A stretch of 9,895 bases of DNA from Sediminispirochaeta sp. (GCA_011046055.1 DSBN01000362.1:1-9895), one strand, 5' to 3'. Positions 1 to 6,985 are shown, counted from the stretch's first letter. Program-made: numbers and translations. Notes: generated from the sequence alone by a model not told the origin.

Positions 1-1743
1 GAGATAAAAACGGCCTTTCAACGGAGTATTTCCCAGCACCAGCTGGGAGAACAGGTTGAGATCGAGTTGACCGACTGCCAAGGACTCTGTACCCAGGGGC
101 CGGTGGCCAGGATAGAACCGGATGGATGTATCTACCACCAGCTGAGAGTAGAGCGGATCCCGGAGATTGTGGAAGAGCACTTCGTCCACCGGCGACCGGT
201 AGAGAAGTATCTCTACCGAGACGGCACTGGATCCGTCGAGGACGGTCAGGATATTCAAAAAATCAGCGACATTGGCTTTTATCAAAAACAGCGGCTTATC
301 GTCCTGGCCAACCGTGGTTCGATAAACCCGAACTTGATCGACGAGTACATTGCCCGGGGCGGATATCGGGCCTTGGCCAAGGCCCTCACCCAGATGGACC
401 CCGAAACGATCATCCAGGAGGTGACCGATGCCGGGCTCCGCGGACGCGGAGGCGCGGGTTTCCCGACGGGAGTCAAGTGGAACTTTGCCCGCAAGGCTCC
501 GGGGGACGAGAAGTACGTGATCTGCAACGCCGACGAAGGGGACCCCGGCGCCTTTATGGACCGCTCGGTGGTCGAGTCGGACCCGCATACGGTTATCGAG
601 GGGATGGCCATCGGCGGATACGCCATGGGCGCCTCCCGGGGGATCGTGTACATCCGTGACGAGTACCCCCTGGCCTTGAAGAGAATTCAGAAGGCCATCG
701 ACGACGCTCGGGAGTACGGGCTGATCGGTGAAGATATTTTCGGCTCCGGTTTTTCTTTCGATATCACGGTCAACCGCGGAGCCGGCGCCTTTGTCTGCGG
801 CGAGGAGACCTCGCTGATTCGATCCTTGGAGGGCAAGCTTCCCGAGCCGCGGATGAGACCCCCCTATCCGGCCAACTCCGGGTACCTGGGCAAACCGACC
901 AACATCAACAACGTGGAGACCTGGAGTAATATTCGCCACATAATAAACAATGGGTCCCAGTGGTTCGCCGCTATCGGGACCGAGAAGAGCAAGGGGACCA
1001 AGGTCTTCTCCCTGGTGGGCAAGCTCAACAACACCGGTCTGGTGGAGGTGCCCCTGGGTATCACCCTCCGGGAGATGGTATTCGACATTGGGGGAGGCGT
1101 ACCCAACGGCAAGCGTTTCAAAGCCGCCCAGTGCGGCGGCCCCTCCGGGGGCTGTCTGCCCGAGTCGCTGCTGGATCTCTCCATCGACTACGAATCCTTG
1201 GCCGCGGCCGGCGCGATTGTCGGCTCCGGCGGTATGATTATCATGGATGAGGACAACTGCATGGTAGAGGTGGCTCGGTACTTTCTCTCCTTTACCCAAC
1301 AGGAGTCCTGTGGAAAATGCCCTCCCTGCCGCGAGGGGACGCTGCATATGCTGAACATTTTAACCGACATCACTGAGGGCCGAGGCCGCGAAGGAGACAT
1401 AGAGATCCTGGAAGAGATGGCCCAGCGGATCAAGGAGACCTCCTTCTGTGCCCTCGGGCAGACGGCTCCGAATCCGGTACTCACGACGATCAAGCATTTT
1501 CGCCACGAGTACGAGGCGCATATCAAGGAAAAACGCTGTCCCGCCAAGGAGTGTAAGGAGCTGATCACCTACCGAATCGACCCGGAGAAGTGTACAGGCT
1601 GTACCTTGTGCGCCAAAAACTGTCCAGTGGACGTCATCTCCGGCTCCCTCAAAGAGGTTCACGAGATCGACGAAGAGAAATGTATCAAGTGCGGCATGTG
1701 CTACAACGTATGTAATTTTGACGCGGTGAGGATACTGTCATGA
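1..1743 (+). CDS. NADH-dependent FMN/iron-sulfur subunit, HydB/HndC (NuoF) family, 5' end missing
   Basis: The reading frame is open from base 1, so the true start lies upstream; 580 residues are visible. Domains in order: the end of a thioredoxin-like [2Fe-2S] domain (C26 and C30 in DCQGLC; its first cysteine pair is off the window); a NuoF-type FMN/NADH domain (RGRGGAGFPTG near residue 147, NADEGDPGAFMDRS near 176, GAGAFVCGEE near 260); an SLBB-like region; a [4Fe-4S] site at C437, C440, C443 and C483; and a C-terminal two-cluster ferredoxin (C531/534/537/541 and C561/564/567/571). Complex I NuoF is about 440 residues and lacks both end domains, so this is the hydrogenase/electron-bifurcating type (HydB, HndC). 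It should oxidise or reduce NAD(P)H at FMN and pass electrons along its clusters in a cytoplasmic complex. It overlaps the next gene by 4 bases (ATGA). The family is certain; the partner enzyme is not. Confidence 0.93.
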   Translation, partial: EIKTAFQRSISQHQLGEQVEIELTDCQGLCTQGPVARIEPDGCIYHQLRVERIPEIVEEHFVHRRPVEKYLYRDGTGSVEDGQDIQKISDIGFYQKQRLIVLANRGSINPNLIDEYIARGGYRALAKALTQMDPETIIQEVTDAGLRGRGGAGFPTGVKWNFARKAPGDEKYVICNADEGDPGAFMDRSVVESDPHTVIEGMAIGGYAMGASRGIVYIRDEYPLALKRIQKAIDDAREYGLIGEDIFGSGFSFDITVNRGAGAFVCGEETSLIRSLEGKLPEPRMRPPYPANSGYLGKPTNINNVETWSNIRHIINNGSQWFAAIGTEKSKGTKVFSLVGKLNNTGLVEVPLGITLREMVFDIGGGVPNGKRFKAAQCGGPSGGCLPESLLDLSIDYESLAAAGAIVGSGGMIIMDEDNCMVEVARYFLSFTQQESCGKCPPCREGTLHMLNILTDITEGRGREGDIEILEEMAQRIKETSFCALGQTAPNPVLTTIKHFRHEYEAHIKEKRCPAKECKELITYRIDPEKCTGCTLCAKNCPVDVISGSLKEVHEIDEEKCIKCGMCYNVCNFDAVRILS

Positions 1744-2336
1744 TAAACATGGAGATAAATGGAACGGAGTATCAATTCGAGAACGAGATGACCATTCTTG
1801 AGGCTGCCCGACAGCACGACATAAAAATACCGACCCTCTGTTACAACGAGTACTTGGAGCCTTACGGCGGGTGCCGGATCTGTCTGGTCGAGTTGGTGGG
1901 AAAGGCTCAGCTGATCCCCGCCTGCGCGTCGAAGATAGCCGAAGGCATGAAAATAGAGACCGACTCCGAGCGGGTCTGGAAATCACGAAAATTCGTCCTC
2001 GAGCTGCTGCTCGCCCGAACTCCAGATTCCGAGGAGATCAAGGCCCTGGCCGACGAGTTCGGAATTCCCCATCGAGAGGAGAGTCGTCTCGACCCGGTCG
2101 GCCAATACCTGCTGTACCGGGCACCGAAGAGGGAGTTCACCAACTGCGTACTTTGCAACCTCTGTGTTCGGGTCTGTCAGGAGATACCCCAACGTTCCGC
2201 GTTGTCGGTGGTCGGTCGCGGGGTAGGGAGAAAGGTTCAACCCCCCTTCGGTAAGGCGGCGGACGCCTGCATAGGCTGCCAGTCCTGCGCCTACGTCTGC
2301 CCCACCAATACCGTTACGGTCCGCGAGGTGGGCTAA
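1740..2336 (+). CDS. HoxU/NuoG-N-like iron-sulfur subunit lacking the His-Cys cluster
   Basis: This 198-residue soluble protein starts at ATG 1740, overlapping the upstream stop, with GGTGAGG at 1725-1731 as ribosome-binding site. ATG 1749 is an alternative start. It has a plant-type [2Fe-2S] domain (C34, C45, C48, C62) and two [4Fe-4S] motifs (C136/139/142/146 and C177/180/183/187). In NuoG, HoxU and HydA a His-Cys [4Fe-4S] site follows the LELLL helix. Here that segment reads ARTPDSEEIKALADEFG and has no cysteine, so the cluster is absent. Downstream there is no H-cluster or molybdopterin domain; the protein simply ends. It probably relays electrons between the FMN subunit encoded just upstream and a catalytic or ferredoxin-binding partner encoded elsewhere. 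It may belong to the NuoEFG-like electron-bifurcating enzymes of uncertain substrate. The cluster assignment is read directly from the sequence; the role is inferred. Confidence 0.9.
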   Translation: MINMEINGTEYQFENEMTILEAARQHDIKIPTLCYNEYLEPYGGCRICLVELVGKAQLIPACASKIAEGMKIETDSERVWKSRKFVLELLLARTPDSEEIKALADEFGIPHREESRLDPVGQYLLYRAPKREFTNCVLCNLCVRVCQEIPQRSALSVVGRGVGRKVQPPFGKAADACIGCQSCAYVCPTNTVTVREVG

Positions 2337-2400
2337 AAGGCCGCGTCGTTGGGATCGGAAAGAGGTTTTTACGTGAGCGGGTAGCGACCTGGTTATTTGA

Positions 2401-2634
2401 TCACCACTTGCCCACCGGGCAGCTGGAATCGACGTATTTGACCTTCAGCTTCAAAAAACAGCCGCACTTGAGGCACTGTTTGGTCACCGGGAAGAAGTGC
2501 TCGCACTCTTCACAGATCGCGTAGCGCGATGCGCGTTTTTCCCAGTCGACCATATGCACGTGCCCGGTGAGGTGGTCCCAAATCACATTGAAAATCGTGT
2601 AATGACCGGCATCCTCTTCGCAACCGCAACCCAT
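2401..2634 (-). CDS. Small cysteine-rich protein with a zinc-ribbon-like CPxGKW C-terminus
   Basis: This is a 77-residue protein on the minus strand. The C-terminal half carries CxxC (C41, C44), CxxCxC (C54, C57, C59) and a final C72 in CPVGKW. That pattern matches small widespread bacterial and phage proteins of unknown function (DUF6171-like, recalled from memory), and it probably binds zinc or another metal. The N-terminal half is unusual: it starts MGCGCEED and is rich in His and Trp (H11, W19, H21, H25, H27, W31). ATG 2634 is chosen as start, but the AGGAGG at 2649-2654 lies 14 bases upstream, which is long. An in-frame TTG at 2658 overlaps that site and is less likely. It is transcribed divergently from the omptin-like gene and converges on the iron-sulfur operon. 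No specific function can be given. Confidence 0.75.
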   Translation of the reverse strand: MGCGCEEDAGHYTIFNVIWDHLTGHVHMVDWEKRASRYAICEECEHFFPVTKQCLKCGCFLKLKVKYVDSSCPVGKW

Positions 2635-2692
2635 AGCTGTACCACTGGCCTCCTGCAAAATATTATCAGTTCACTAAGTTATGCTACTAATC

Positions 2693-2721
2693 ATGATAAT
2701 TAATATAGAGCCGGAAAGCAA
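2693..2721 (-). promoter_or_regulatory. Candidate sigma-70 promoter for the small cysteine-rich gene
   Basis: Read on the minus strand, TTGCTT (2716-2721) is followed after 17 bases by TATCAT (2693-2698). The -10 is a good match and the -35 is weak. Transcription would start near 2686, giving a leader of about 50 bases before ATG 2634. The stretch is AT-rich, so chance matches are possible. Confidence 0.35.
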
Positions 2722-2728
2722 GTTTTTA

Positions 2729-2757
2729 TTGAATCCGCCTATCGGAGATACTACATT
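2729..2757 (+). promoter_or_regulatory. Candidate sigma-70 promoter for the omptin-like gene
   Basis: TTGAAT (2729-2734) and TACATT (2752-2757) are separated by 17 bases. Each matches the consensus at four of six positions. The predicted start near 2764 leaves a leader of about 24 bases before GTG 2788. It lies back to back with the divergent minus-strand candidate promoter. Confidence 0.4.
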
Positions 2758-2787
2758 TTAGATATATTCAACTTGTGGGGGGTGGTA

Positions 2788-3738
2788 GTGGTACGGAGAA
2801 ATGCAGTCTTGGCTTTTATTTATTTTATCCTCAGTATCGCGATTCTGAGCACGGAATATCGTCTCGGGGCGTTGGAAGTCCGTAGTTCTCTCTACTCCGG
2901 CTTCTACCACGGACAACTGGGTGAGTACGTGTATAATGGCGATGATCTGGCCAGCTATCTCGACTGGGAGCTCGAACCGCTCTACTTTGTGGGGGCGGAG
3001 TTCGACTTTGAGTTCGACACCGGCCTCTATGCTCGAGCGGATTTTTCCGCTGGCATCCCTGGAACAGTGGGCACAATCGAAGACTCCGACTGGGCCGATG
3101 AAGATGATCCCAGTATAAAAACTCATTTCTCCGCCCACGACAACGTATTGACCGGGGCACTTAGCTCGCGGCTGCAGCTCGGCTACCAACACTGGGTGTC
3201 GGAGAAGATCAGCCTCTCGGCGGCTCTGGGTCTGTCATTGATGTACTTTCACATGGACGCGGTGGACGGGTACCTGGAGTATCCTCCCGGGTCAGAAAAG
3301 GTCGACTCATACGGGGTAGGGATCAGCTACCGGCAGTTTTACCGGATCCCGCATATCGGGATAGGCCTGGCCACCGACCGGCGCCGATCTCTGGTTTTCT
3401 CCTCTGAGCTGCTTTTCAGCCCCTTCGCCGCCTGCGACGCGGTGGACAATCACCACAAAAAGGGGCTCGACTACTACGACTTTATGCGCAACGGGCTCTT
3501 TTTCGCCGTTGAGATGGGAATGGACCTGGAACTTGCCCCCCAACGGAGCTTCCGGGTCGACCTCTCGTATATAGTCGTCCCGGAGTACCGGGGGACGAGC
3601 TACTTCGTCTGTACCGATACGATATACGACAACGGTTGTTCCTACGAGGGATATGTATCTCCGACCTATACGGATGCAGCCGGTGCCTCGCTGACCCTGT
3701 TCGGGCTCTCGCTGGGCTATCGGATCGAGCTTCAATGA
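2788..3738 (+). CDS. Omptin-family outer-membrane protease homologue
   Basis: From GTG 2788 (G-rich ribosome-binding site at 2777-2782) this is 316 residues, close to the 317 of the OmpT precursor; TTG 2773 and TTG 2809 are alternative starts. An N-terminal hydrophobic segment (about residues 7-21) fits a signal peptide. The rest alternates like a 10-strand barrel and follows omptins from end to end: LDW near residue 58; DSDW with D99 and D101, matching OmpT Asp83/Asp85; YRQ-x4-PxIG near 181-191; D220-N-H222, matching OmpT Asp210-x-His212 in an ungapped local alignment; and a final DAAGAS segment leading into a strand that ends GYRIELQ. Omptins cleave polypeptides at the cell surface, often between basic residues. 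Both catalytic pairs are kept, so activity is plausible. C275 and C284 in the last large loop could form a disulfide. It appears to be a single-gene unit. Family assignment is by recalled motif alignment, not a search. Confidence 0.85.
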   Translation: MVRRNAVLAFIYFILSIAILSTEYRLGALEVRSSLYSGFYHGQLGEYVYNGDDLASYLDWELEPLYFVGAEFDFEFDTGLYARADFSAGIPGTVGTIEDSDWADEDDPSIKTHFSAHDNVLTGALSSRLQLGYQHWVSEKISLSAALGLSLMYFHMDAVDGYLEYPPGSEKVDSYGVGISYRQFYRIPHIGIGLATDRRRSLVFSSELLFSPFAACDAVDNHHKKGLDYYDFMRNGLFFAVEMGMDLELAPQRSFRVDLSYIVVPEYRGTSYFVCTDTIYDNGCSYEGYVSPTYTDAAGASLTLFGLSLGYRIELQ

Positions 3739-3745
3739 TTTCTGG

Positions 3746-3765
3746 AAAAAGCGCCCCGCCGGCGC
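3746..3765 (-). terminator. Second (distal) intrinsic terminator of fbaB
   Basis: On the minus strand a 5-bp GC stem (3751-3755 with 3761-3765, 5-base loop) is followed directly by five T (complement of 3746-3750). It lies just beyond the first terminator and 8 bases past the end of the convergent omptin-like gene. It is short, so it probably acts as a back-up. Confidence 0.5.
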
Positions 3766-3771
3766 CCTAAT

Positions 3772-3799
3772 AAAAAGCCCGCGAATGTGACCCGCGGGC
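3772..3799 (-). terminator. Intrinsic terminator of fbaB
   Basis: Read on the minus strand, a perfect 7-bp stem GCCCGCG/CGCGGGC (3793-3799 with 3777-3783, 9-base loop) is followed by five T (complement of 3772-3776). It begins 10 bases after the fbaB stop codon. There is no T-run on the plus-strand side, so it serves the minus strand only. Confidence 0.85.
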
Positions 3800-3809
3800 A
3801 CCGTCCGAC

Positions 3810-4862
3810 TCAGGCTATGGTGATGCTTTTATCCAGAAACACGTCTTGGATGCCGTGCAAAAGTTCTACTCCTTCGTTCATCGGGCGCTGAAAGGCCTTG
3901 CGTCCGGATATCAGTCCCATTCCTCCGGCCCGTTTGTTGATCACCGCGGTGCGGACCGCCGCTTCCAGGTCGCCTTTGCCTTTGGAGGCGCCCCCGGAGT
4001 TGATCAGCCCGGCGCGCCCGGCGTAGTTGTTCAGCACCTGGTAGCGGGTACGGTCGATGGGGTGGTCGCCGGAGAGCTCGCGGTAGACCCGTTCGTCGGT
4101 TTTTCCGAACTTCAGGGCGGTGTAGCCGCCGTCGGTGGTCGGCTGCTTCTGCTTGATGATGTCCGCCTCGATGGTCACCCCCAGGTGGTTGGCCTGGCCG
4201 GTGAGGTCCGCGGCGGTGTGATAGTCATCTTCGTCGGTCTTGAAGGCCGAGTTGCGCAGATAGCACCAGAGTACCGTGACCAATCCCAGCTGGTGGGCGT
4301 AGCCGAAGGCCTCGCTGATCTCCTGGATCTGGCGGTTACTCTCCTCCGAGCCGAAGTAGATTGTTGCCCCTACCGCGACCGCGCCCATCTCGAAGGCCTG
4401 ATCGATATTGGCGAAGAGTATTTGATCGTGCTTGTTGGGGTAGGTGAGCAGCTCGTTGTGGTTGATTTTGACGATAAAGGGAATCTTGTGGGCGTACTTG
4501 CGGGACACCGCACCGAGGACACCCAGAGTAGACGCAACCGCGTTGCAGCCCGCCTCGCAGGCCAGTTTCACGATGTTCTCCGGGTCGAAGTACAGCGGGT
4601 TGGGGGCGAAGGAGGCTCCGGCGCTGTGTTCGATCCCCTGGTCCACCGGGAGGATGGAGAGGTAGCCGGTCCCTCCAAGACGGCCATGGTCGAAGATACT
4701 CTGCATGTTGCGCAGGACCGCCGGGCTGCGATCCGAGTCCTTCCAGACCCGATCGACGAAATCCGGACCGGGCAGGTAGAGTTTGTCCGCCGAATACTTG
4801 GCCTTGTATGTGAGCAGGTCCTCGGCTTCGGTACCGAGAAGCGATTGGATGGATTTTTGCAT
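3810..4862 (-). CDS. fbaB: Class I fructose-bisphosphate aldolase (FbaB/DhnA type)
   Basis: The product is 350 residues, the same size as E. coli FbaB and very similar along its whole length. Shared stretches include [19 protein letters not shown] (residues 67-85), [12 protein letters not shown] (164-175), [13 protein letters not shown] (196-208), DLTGQANHL (219-227) and [17 protein letters not shown] (302-318). It reversibly cleaves fructose 1,6-bisphosphate to dihydroxyacetone phosphate and glyceraldehyde 3-phosphate in the cytoplasm. K237, in the ADIIKQK segment, is the likely Schiff-base lysine. The start is ATG 4862, with a perfect AGGAGG (plus coordinates 4869-4874) 6 bases upstream. 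The frame stays open to 5051, but that extension has no family similarity and would run into the divergent kinase gene. The gene is a single unit with its own promoter and tandem terminators. Identification is secure. Confidence 0.97.
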   Translation of the reverse strand: MQKSIQSLLGTEAEDLLTYKAKYSADKLYLPGPDFVDRVWKDSDRSPAVLRNMQSIFDHGRLGGTGYLSILPVDQGIEHSAGASFAPNPLYFDPENIVKLACEAGCNAVASTLGVLGAVSRKYAHKIPFIVKINHNELLTYPNKHDQILFANIDQAFEMGAVAVGATIYFGSEESNRQIQEISEAFGYAHQLGLVTVLWCYLRNSAFKTDEDDYHTAADLTGQANHLGVTIEADIIKQKQPTTDGGYTALKFGKTDERVYRELSGDHPIDRTRYQVLNNYAGRAGLINSGGASKGKGDLEAAVRTAVINKRAGGMGLISGRKAFQRPMNEGVELLHGIQDVFLDKSITIA

Positions 4863-4896
4863 TAGTCGCCTCCTAAAATTTTTTATTTCTATTTTA

Positions 4897-4925
4897 AGTA
4901 TAAAACTTATCACCCCCGGAGGCAA
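4897..4925 (-). promoter_or_regulatory. Sigma-70 promoter of fbaB
   Basis: On the minus strand TTGCCT (4920-4925) and TATACT (4897-4902) are 17 bases apart, matching the consensus at four and five of six positions. The predicted start near 4890 gives a leader of about 28 AT-rich bases that ends in the AGGAGG site. It is one of the clearest promoters in the window. Confidence 0.7.
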
Positions 4926-4943
4926 AATATCTGAACCTAATTC

Positions 4944-4956
4944 CTCACGCGGTGAG
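4944..4956. repeat. Short inverted repeat upstream of the fbaB promoter
   Basis: CTCAC (4944-4948), the spacer GCG, and GTGAG (4952-4956) form a perfect 5-bp dyad. It sits about 20 bases upstream of the fbaB -35 box and in the region preceding the divergent kinase. It could be an operator for either gene, or a chance palindrome. No family of regulator is recognised. Confidence 0.3.
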
Positions 4957-5027
4957 AGAAAGAAGGGGATGCCTGCTTTTTTTTTCTCCTTGTATATCCC
5001 TCTTACTTTTTGGATAATACTAAGAAG

Positions 5028-5660
5028 ATGTTGGTTCTCGACCTTGTTCAAAATGTAGCCCTGCTTCTCTCTCTGACCGTCGCCTACGACTTTTTTTTAT
5101 CACGAAAAAACCTCTCTTCGCGGTACTCAGCGCCGCTGGCAGGGGTGATCTTCGGGGCGGTGACCGTGGTGGGTATGCTCACCCCGGTGAACTTCGCCCC
5201 GGGGATAATCTTTGACGGCAGGTCAATCGTGCTGACCGTCGGAGCTTACGTCGCGGGTCCCCTGGCGGGCTTCATAGCCGCGCTGGTCGCCGTCTCCTTC
5301 CGCCTCTACCTGGGCGGTACGGGTACTCTGACGGGTCTTGTGGTCATTGCCGAATCGACGCTTCTGGGATCGCTTGTCTTTTTCTGGAGGAAAAAAAGCA
5401 GCCGATGGGAGGGGACCACTCGGATATGGCTGCTGGGCCTGGTGGTGCACGTAATTATGCTCGCCGCGCAGCTTCTTTTCCTGCCCGGGAGAGCCGGTAC
5501 GGCGGTGCTGCGGGATATGGGGCTGACGGTCTTGATTTTTTACCCGCTGGCTTTTCTGCTGATCATCAGAATCTTTCTGGCGAATCGAGAAAGGTTCACG
5601 ACCCAGCTATCCCTGGAGGAGAGCGAAAGCCGCTACCGAGGGCTCTTCGAGAACACCTAA
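5028..5660 (+). CDS. Sensor kinase, N-terminal part: LytS-type membrane domain, ends at in-frame TAA
   Basis: This 210-residue product is the membrane sensor half of the kinase continued at 5667. It matches the 5TM-5TMR_LYT domain of LytS-type sensors: [16 protein letters not shown] (about residues 63-72), [17 protein letters not shown] and [11 protein letters not shown] (93-103), with about six hydrophobic helices between residues 3 and 187. A short linker ([17 protein letters not shown]) then opens a PAS domain, and TAA at 5658-5660 cuts it after about ten residues. ATG 5028 is taken as start; TTG 5010 in the same frame would add six residues, and neither has a good ribosome-binding site. 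Alone, this product would be a membrane anchor without output. Together with the next entry it is best regarded as one interrupted gene, either a recent pseudogene, a readthrough gene or a base error. Confidence 0.8.
   Translation: MLVLDLVQNVALLLSLTVAYDFFLSRKNLSSRYSAPLAGVIFGAVTVVGMLTPVNFAPGIIFDGRSIVLTVGAYVAGPLAGFIAALVAVSFRLYLGGTGTLTGLVVIAESTLLGSLVFFWRKKSSRWEGTTRIWLLGLVVHVIMLAAQLLFLPGRAGTAVLRDMGLTVLIFYPLAFLLIIRIFLANRERFTTQLSLEESESRYRGLFENT
5658..5660 (+). other. In-frame TAA stop interrupting the histidine kinase gene
   Basis: The codons read GAG AAC ACC TAA GCG CCG ATG CTG CTC with no frame change on either side. In related PAS domains the motif is typically LFENxHAxMLLI or LFENxYAxMLLI, so the stop stands where one His or Tyr is expected. 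A Tyr codon differs from TAA at only its third base. The rest of the gene is open on both sides. Confidence 0.9.
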
Positions 5661-5666
5661 GCGCCG

Positions 5667-6962
5667 ATGCTGCTCATTCGACCGGAGGACGGGCGGATAC
5701 TCGACGCCAACACCGCGGCGGTGGAGTTCTACGGCTGGAGCAGGGACGAACTCCGTCGTATGGCCATCTCCGATATCAACACCCTATCTGAACAGGAGCT
5801 GCGTCAGGAGATAGAGAACGCCCGGTATTACAAAAAAAGCTACTTCGAGTTTCAACATCGTCGCCGGGACGCTTCGGTCCGCGAGGTGGCGGTCTTCAGC
5901 GGCAAGGTGCTGCTGAATGGGCGGGAGACCCTCTACACTATAGTTCGGGATATTAGCGACCAGTTGGAGATGGAAAAACGGTTCTACCTGATCTCCCAAT
6001 CCATGGAGAACGCCGCCATCGGTGTCTTCCAGATCGCCGAGGAGGACGGCCGGGTGATCTACGCCAACAAAATGGCCGCCAAAAAAATGGGCTACACCGT
6101 GGAGGAGCTGGTGGGAATGCGGGTTTTCGACTTTGATCCCAGCTTTGATATGGAGAATTGGACACGGCACCGACAAGAGGTACGCAGATCCGGCGGGAGA
6201 ACCATCGAATCCGTTCATCGTCGCAAGGACGGCAGCGAGTTTCCCGTGGAAGTGACGGTGACCAACATCCATTACAAGGGGCAAAACTACACTTTTTTCT
6301 TCGTTATCGATATCACCGCCCGTAAGAAAGCTCAAGCTGAATTGCTGGAATCTCTGGAGCAGAAGGAAATGCTGCTCCGAGAGGTCCACCACCGGGTGAA
6401 AAACAACCTCTCGGTGATCAACGGATTGATCCACCTGCAGTTAGACCAAATCCCCGATGACCGGAGGCTTCGGGGAGCCCTCCTCAAGACCAGGGACCGA
6501 ATCATGGTCATGGCCATGATTCACAATATGCTCTACCACGATCAGTACCTCTCGCGGGTTAGGTTCGACAACTTCGTGCAGGCGCTGGCCTCCCGTCTCC
6601 AGGCCGCCAGCGAGAATGCGGAGTCGATAACTTTGAGCATGGACACGGATCCGGTGTTCATGGATGTGATCCAGGCGGTGCCTCTGGGTTTGATCGTCAA
6701 CGAACTACTCAGCAACTCCCTGACCCACGCCTTTTCTCGGGAAGAGGGCGGCACCCTGGGGCTGAAACTCAAACAAGACGGGGAAAAAAGCTGCGTTCTG
6801 ACCGTGTGGGACAACGGGCGGGGACTCTCTGAAGATTTTGACCTGAAGCGCCACTCGGGCCTGGGTTTGGAGCTGGTCAGAATTTTGGCTCAACAGCTGG
6901 GTTCAAAGATCCTCTTCCACGGCGGCAATGGTCCCTCGGTGAGTTTGACTGTAGAACCGTGA
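5667..6962 (+). CDS. Sensor kinase, C-terminal part: PAS-PAS-HisKA_2-HATPase
   Basis: The visible 431 residues from ATG 5667 continue the frame of the previous entry. Domains: the remainder of PAS 1 (residues 1-100, DANTAAVEFYGWSRDEL); PAS 2 (about 107-220, YANKMAAKKMGYTVEEL ending in IDITARK); HisKA_2 with the phosphoacceptor in EVHHRVKNNL (His241/242); and an ATPase domain with N box (N345, NELLSN), G1 box (WDNGRGL, 381-387) and G2 box (GLGLELV, 398-404). All catalytic motifs are intact, so the part encoding the enzyme is not decayed. It would autophosphorylate and pass phosphate to an unseen response regulator. If started independently at 5667 it would lack its membrane sensor and the first strand of PAS 1, and no convincing ribosome-binding site precedes that ATG. 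It ends 23 bases from the convergent lipoprotein gene, with no terminator visible between them. Confidence 0.88.
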   Translation: MLLIRPEDGRILDANTAAVEFYGWSRDELRRMAISDINTLSEQELRQEIENARYYKKSYFEFQHRRRDASVREVAVFSGKVLLNGRETLYTIVRDISDQLEMEKRFYLISQSMENAAIGVFQIAEEDGRVIYANKMAAKKMGYTVEELVGMRVFDFDPSFDMENWTRHRQEVRRSGGRTIESVHRRKDGSEFPVEVTVTNIHYKGQNYTFFFVIDITARKKAQAELLESLEQKEMLLREVHHRVKNNLSVINGLIHLQLDQIPDDRRLRGALLKTRDRIMVMAMIHNMLYHDQYLSRVRFDNFVQALASRLQAASENAESITLSMDTDPVFMDVIQAVPLGLIVNELLSNSLTHAFSREEGGTLGLKLKQDGEKSCVLTVWDNGRGLSEDFDLKRHSGLGLELVRILAQQLGSKILFHGGNGPSVSLTVEP

Positions 6963-6985
6963 AGCCGGCCCGTACCGCCGCTAAC

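Noticed and set aside
34..49. CCCAGC-ACCA-GCTGGG hairpin near the window start
   Set aside because: It lies inside the open reading frame of the first gene and has no T-run, so it is most likely chance codon composition.
282..653. Minus-strand frame opposite the FMN subunit gene, and other similar antisense frames
   Set aside because: These are typical shadows in GC-rich coding sequence, with no motif, ribosome-binding site or independent context.
2337..2400. Searched for a terminator between the iron-sulfur operon and the convergent small gene
   Set aside because: Only 4-bp stems without a T-run were found, so nothing is reported.
3846..4865. A 339-codon plus-strand open frame opposite fbaB
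   Set aside because: It is the antisense shadow of the certain fbaB gene. Its product is Val/Gly/Asp-rich without any recognisable motif.
4990..5018. TTGTAT and GATAAT 17 bases apart as a promoter for the kinase
   Set aside because: The -35 is poor, the region is AT-rich, and the start would fall almost on ATG 5028. It remains possible only if the message is nearly leaderless.
4863..5051. N-terminal extension of fbaB to an upstream TTG
   Set aside because: The extra 63 codons have no family similarity, cross the promoter, and ignore the perfect AGGAGG site placed 6 bases before ATG 4862.
4969..5058. A 29-codon frame starting ATG 4969 just before the kinase gene, considered as a leader peptide
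   Set aside because: The G-rich stretch touches the ATG with no spacer, the product is poly-Phe and low-complexity, and nothing suggests attenuation.
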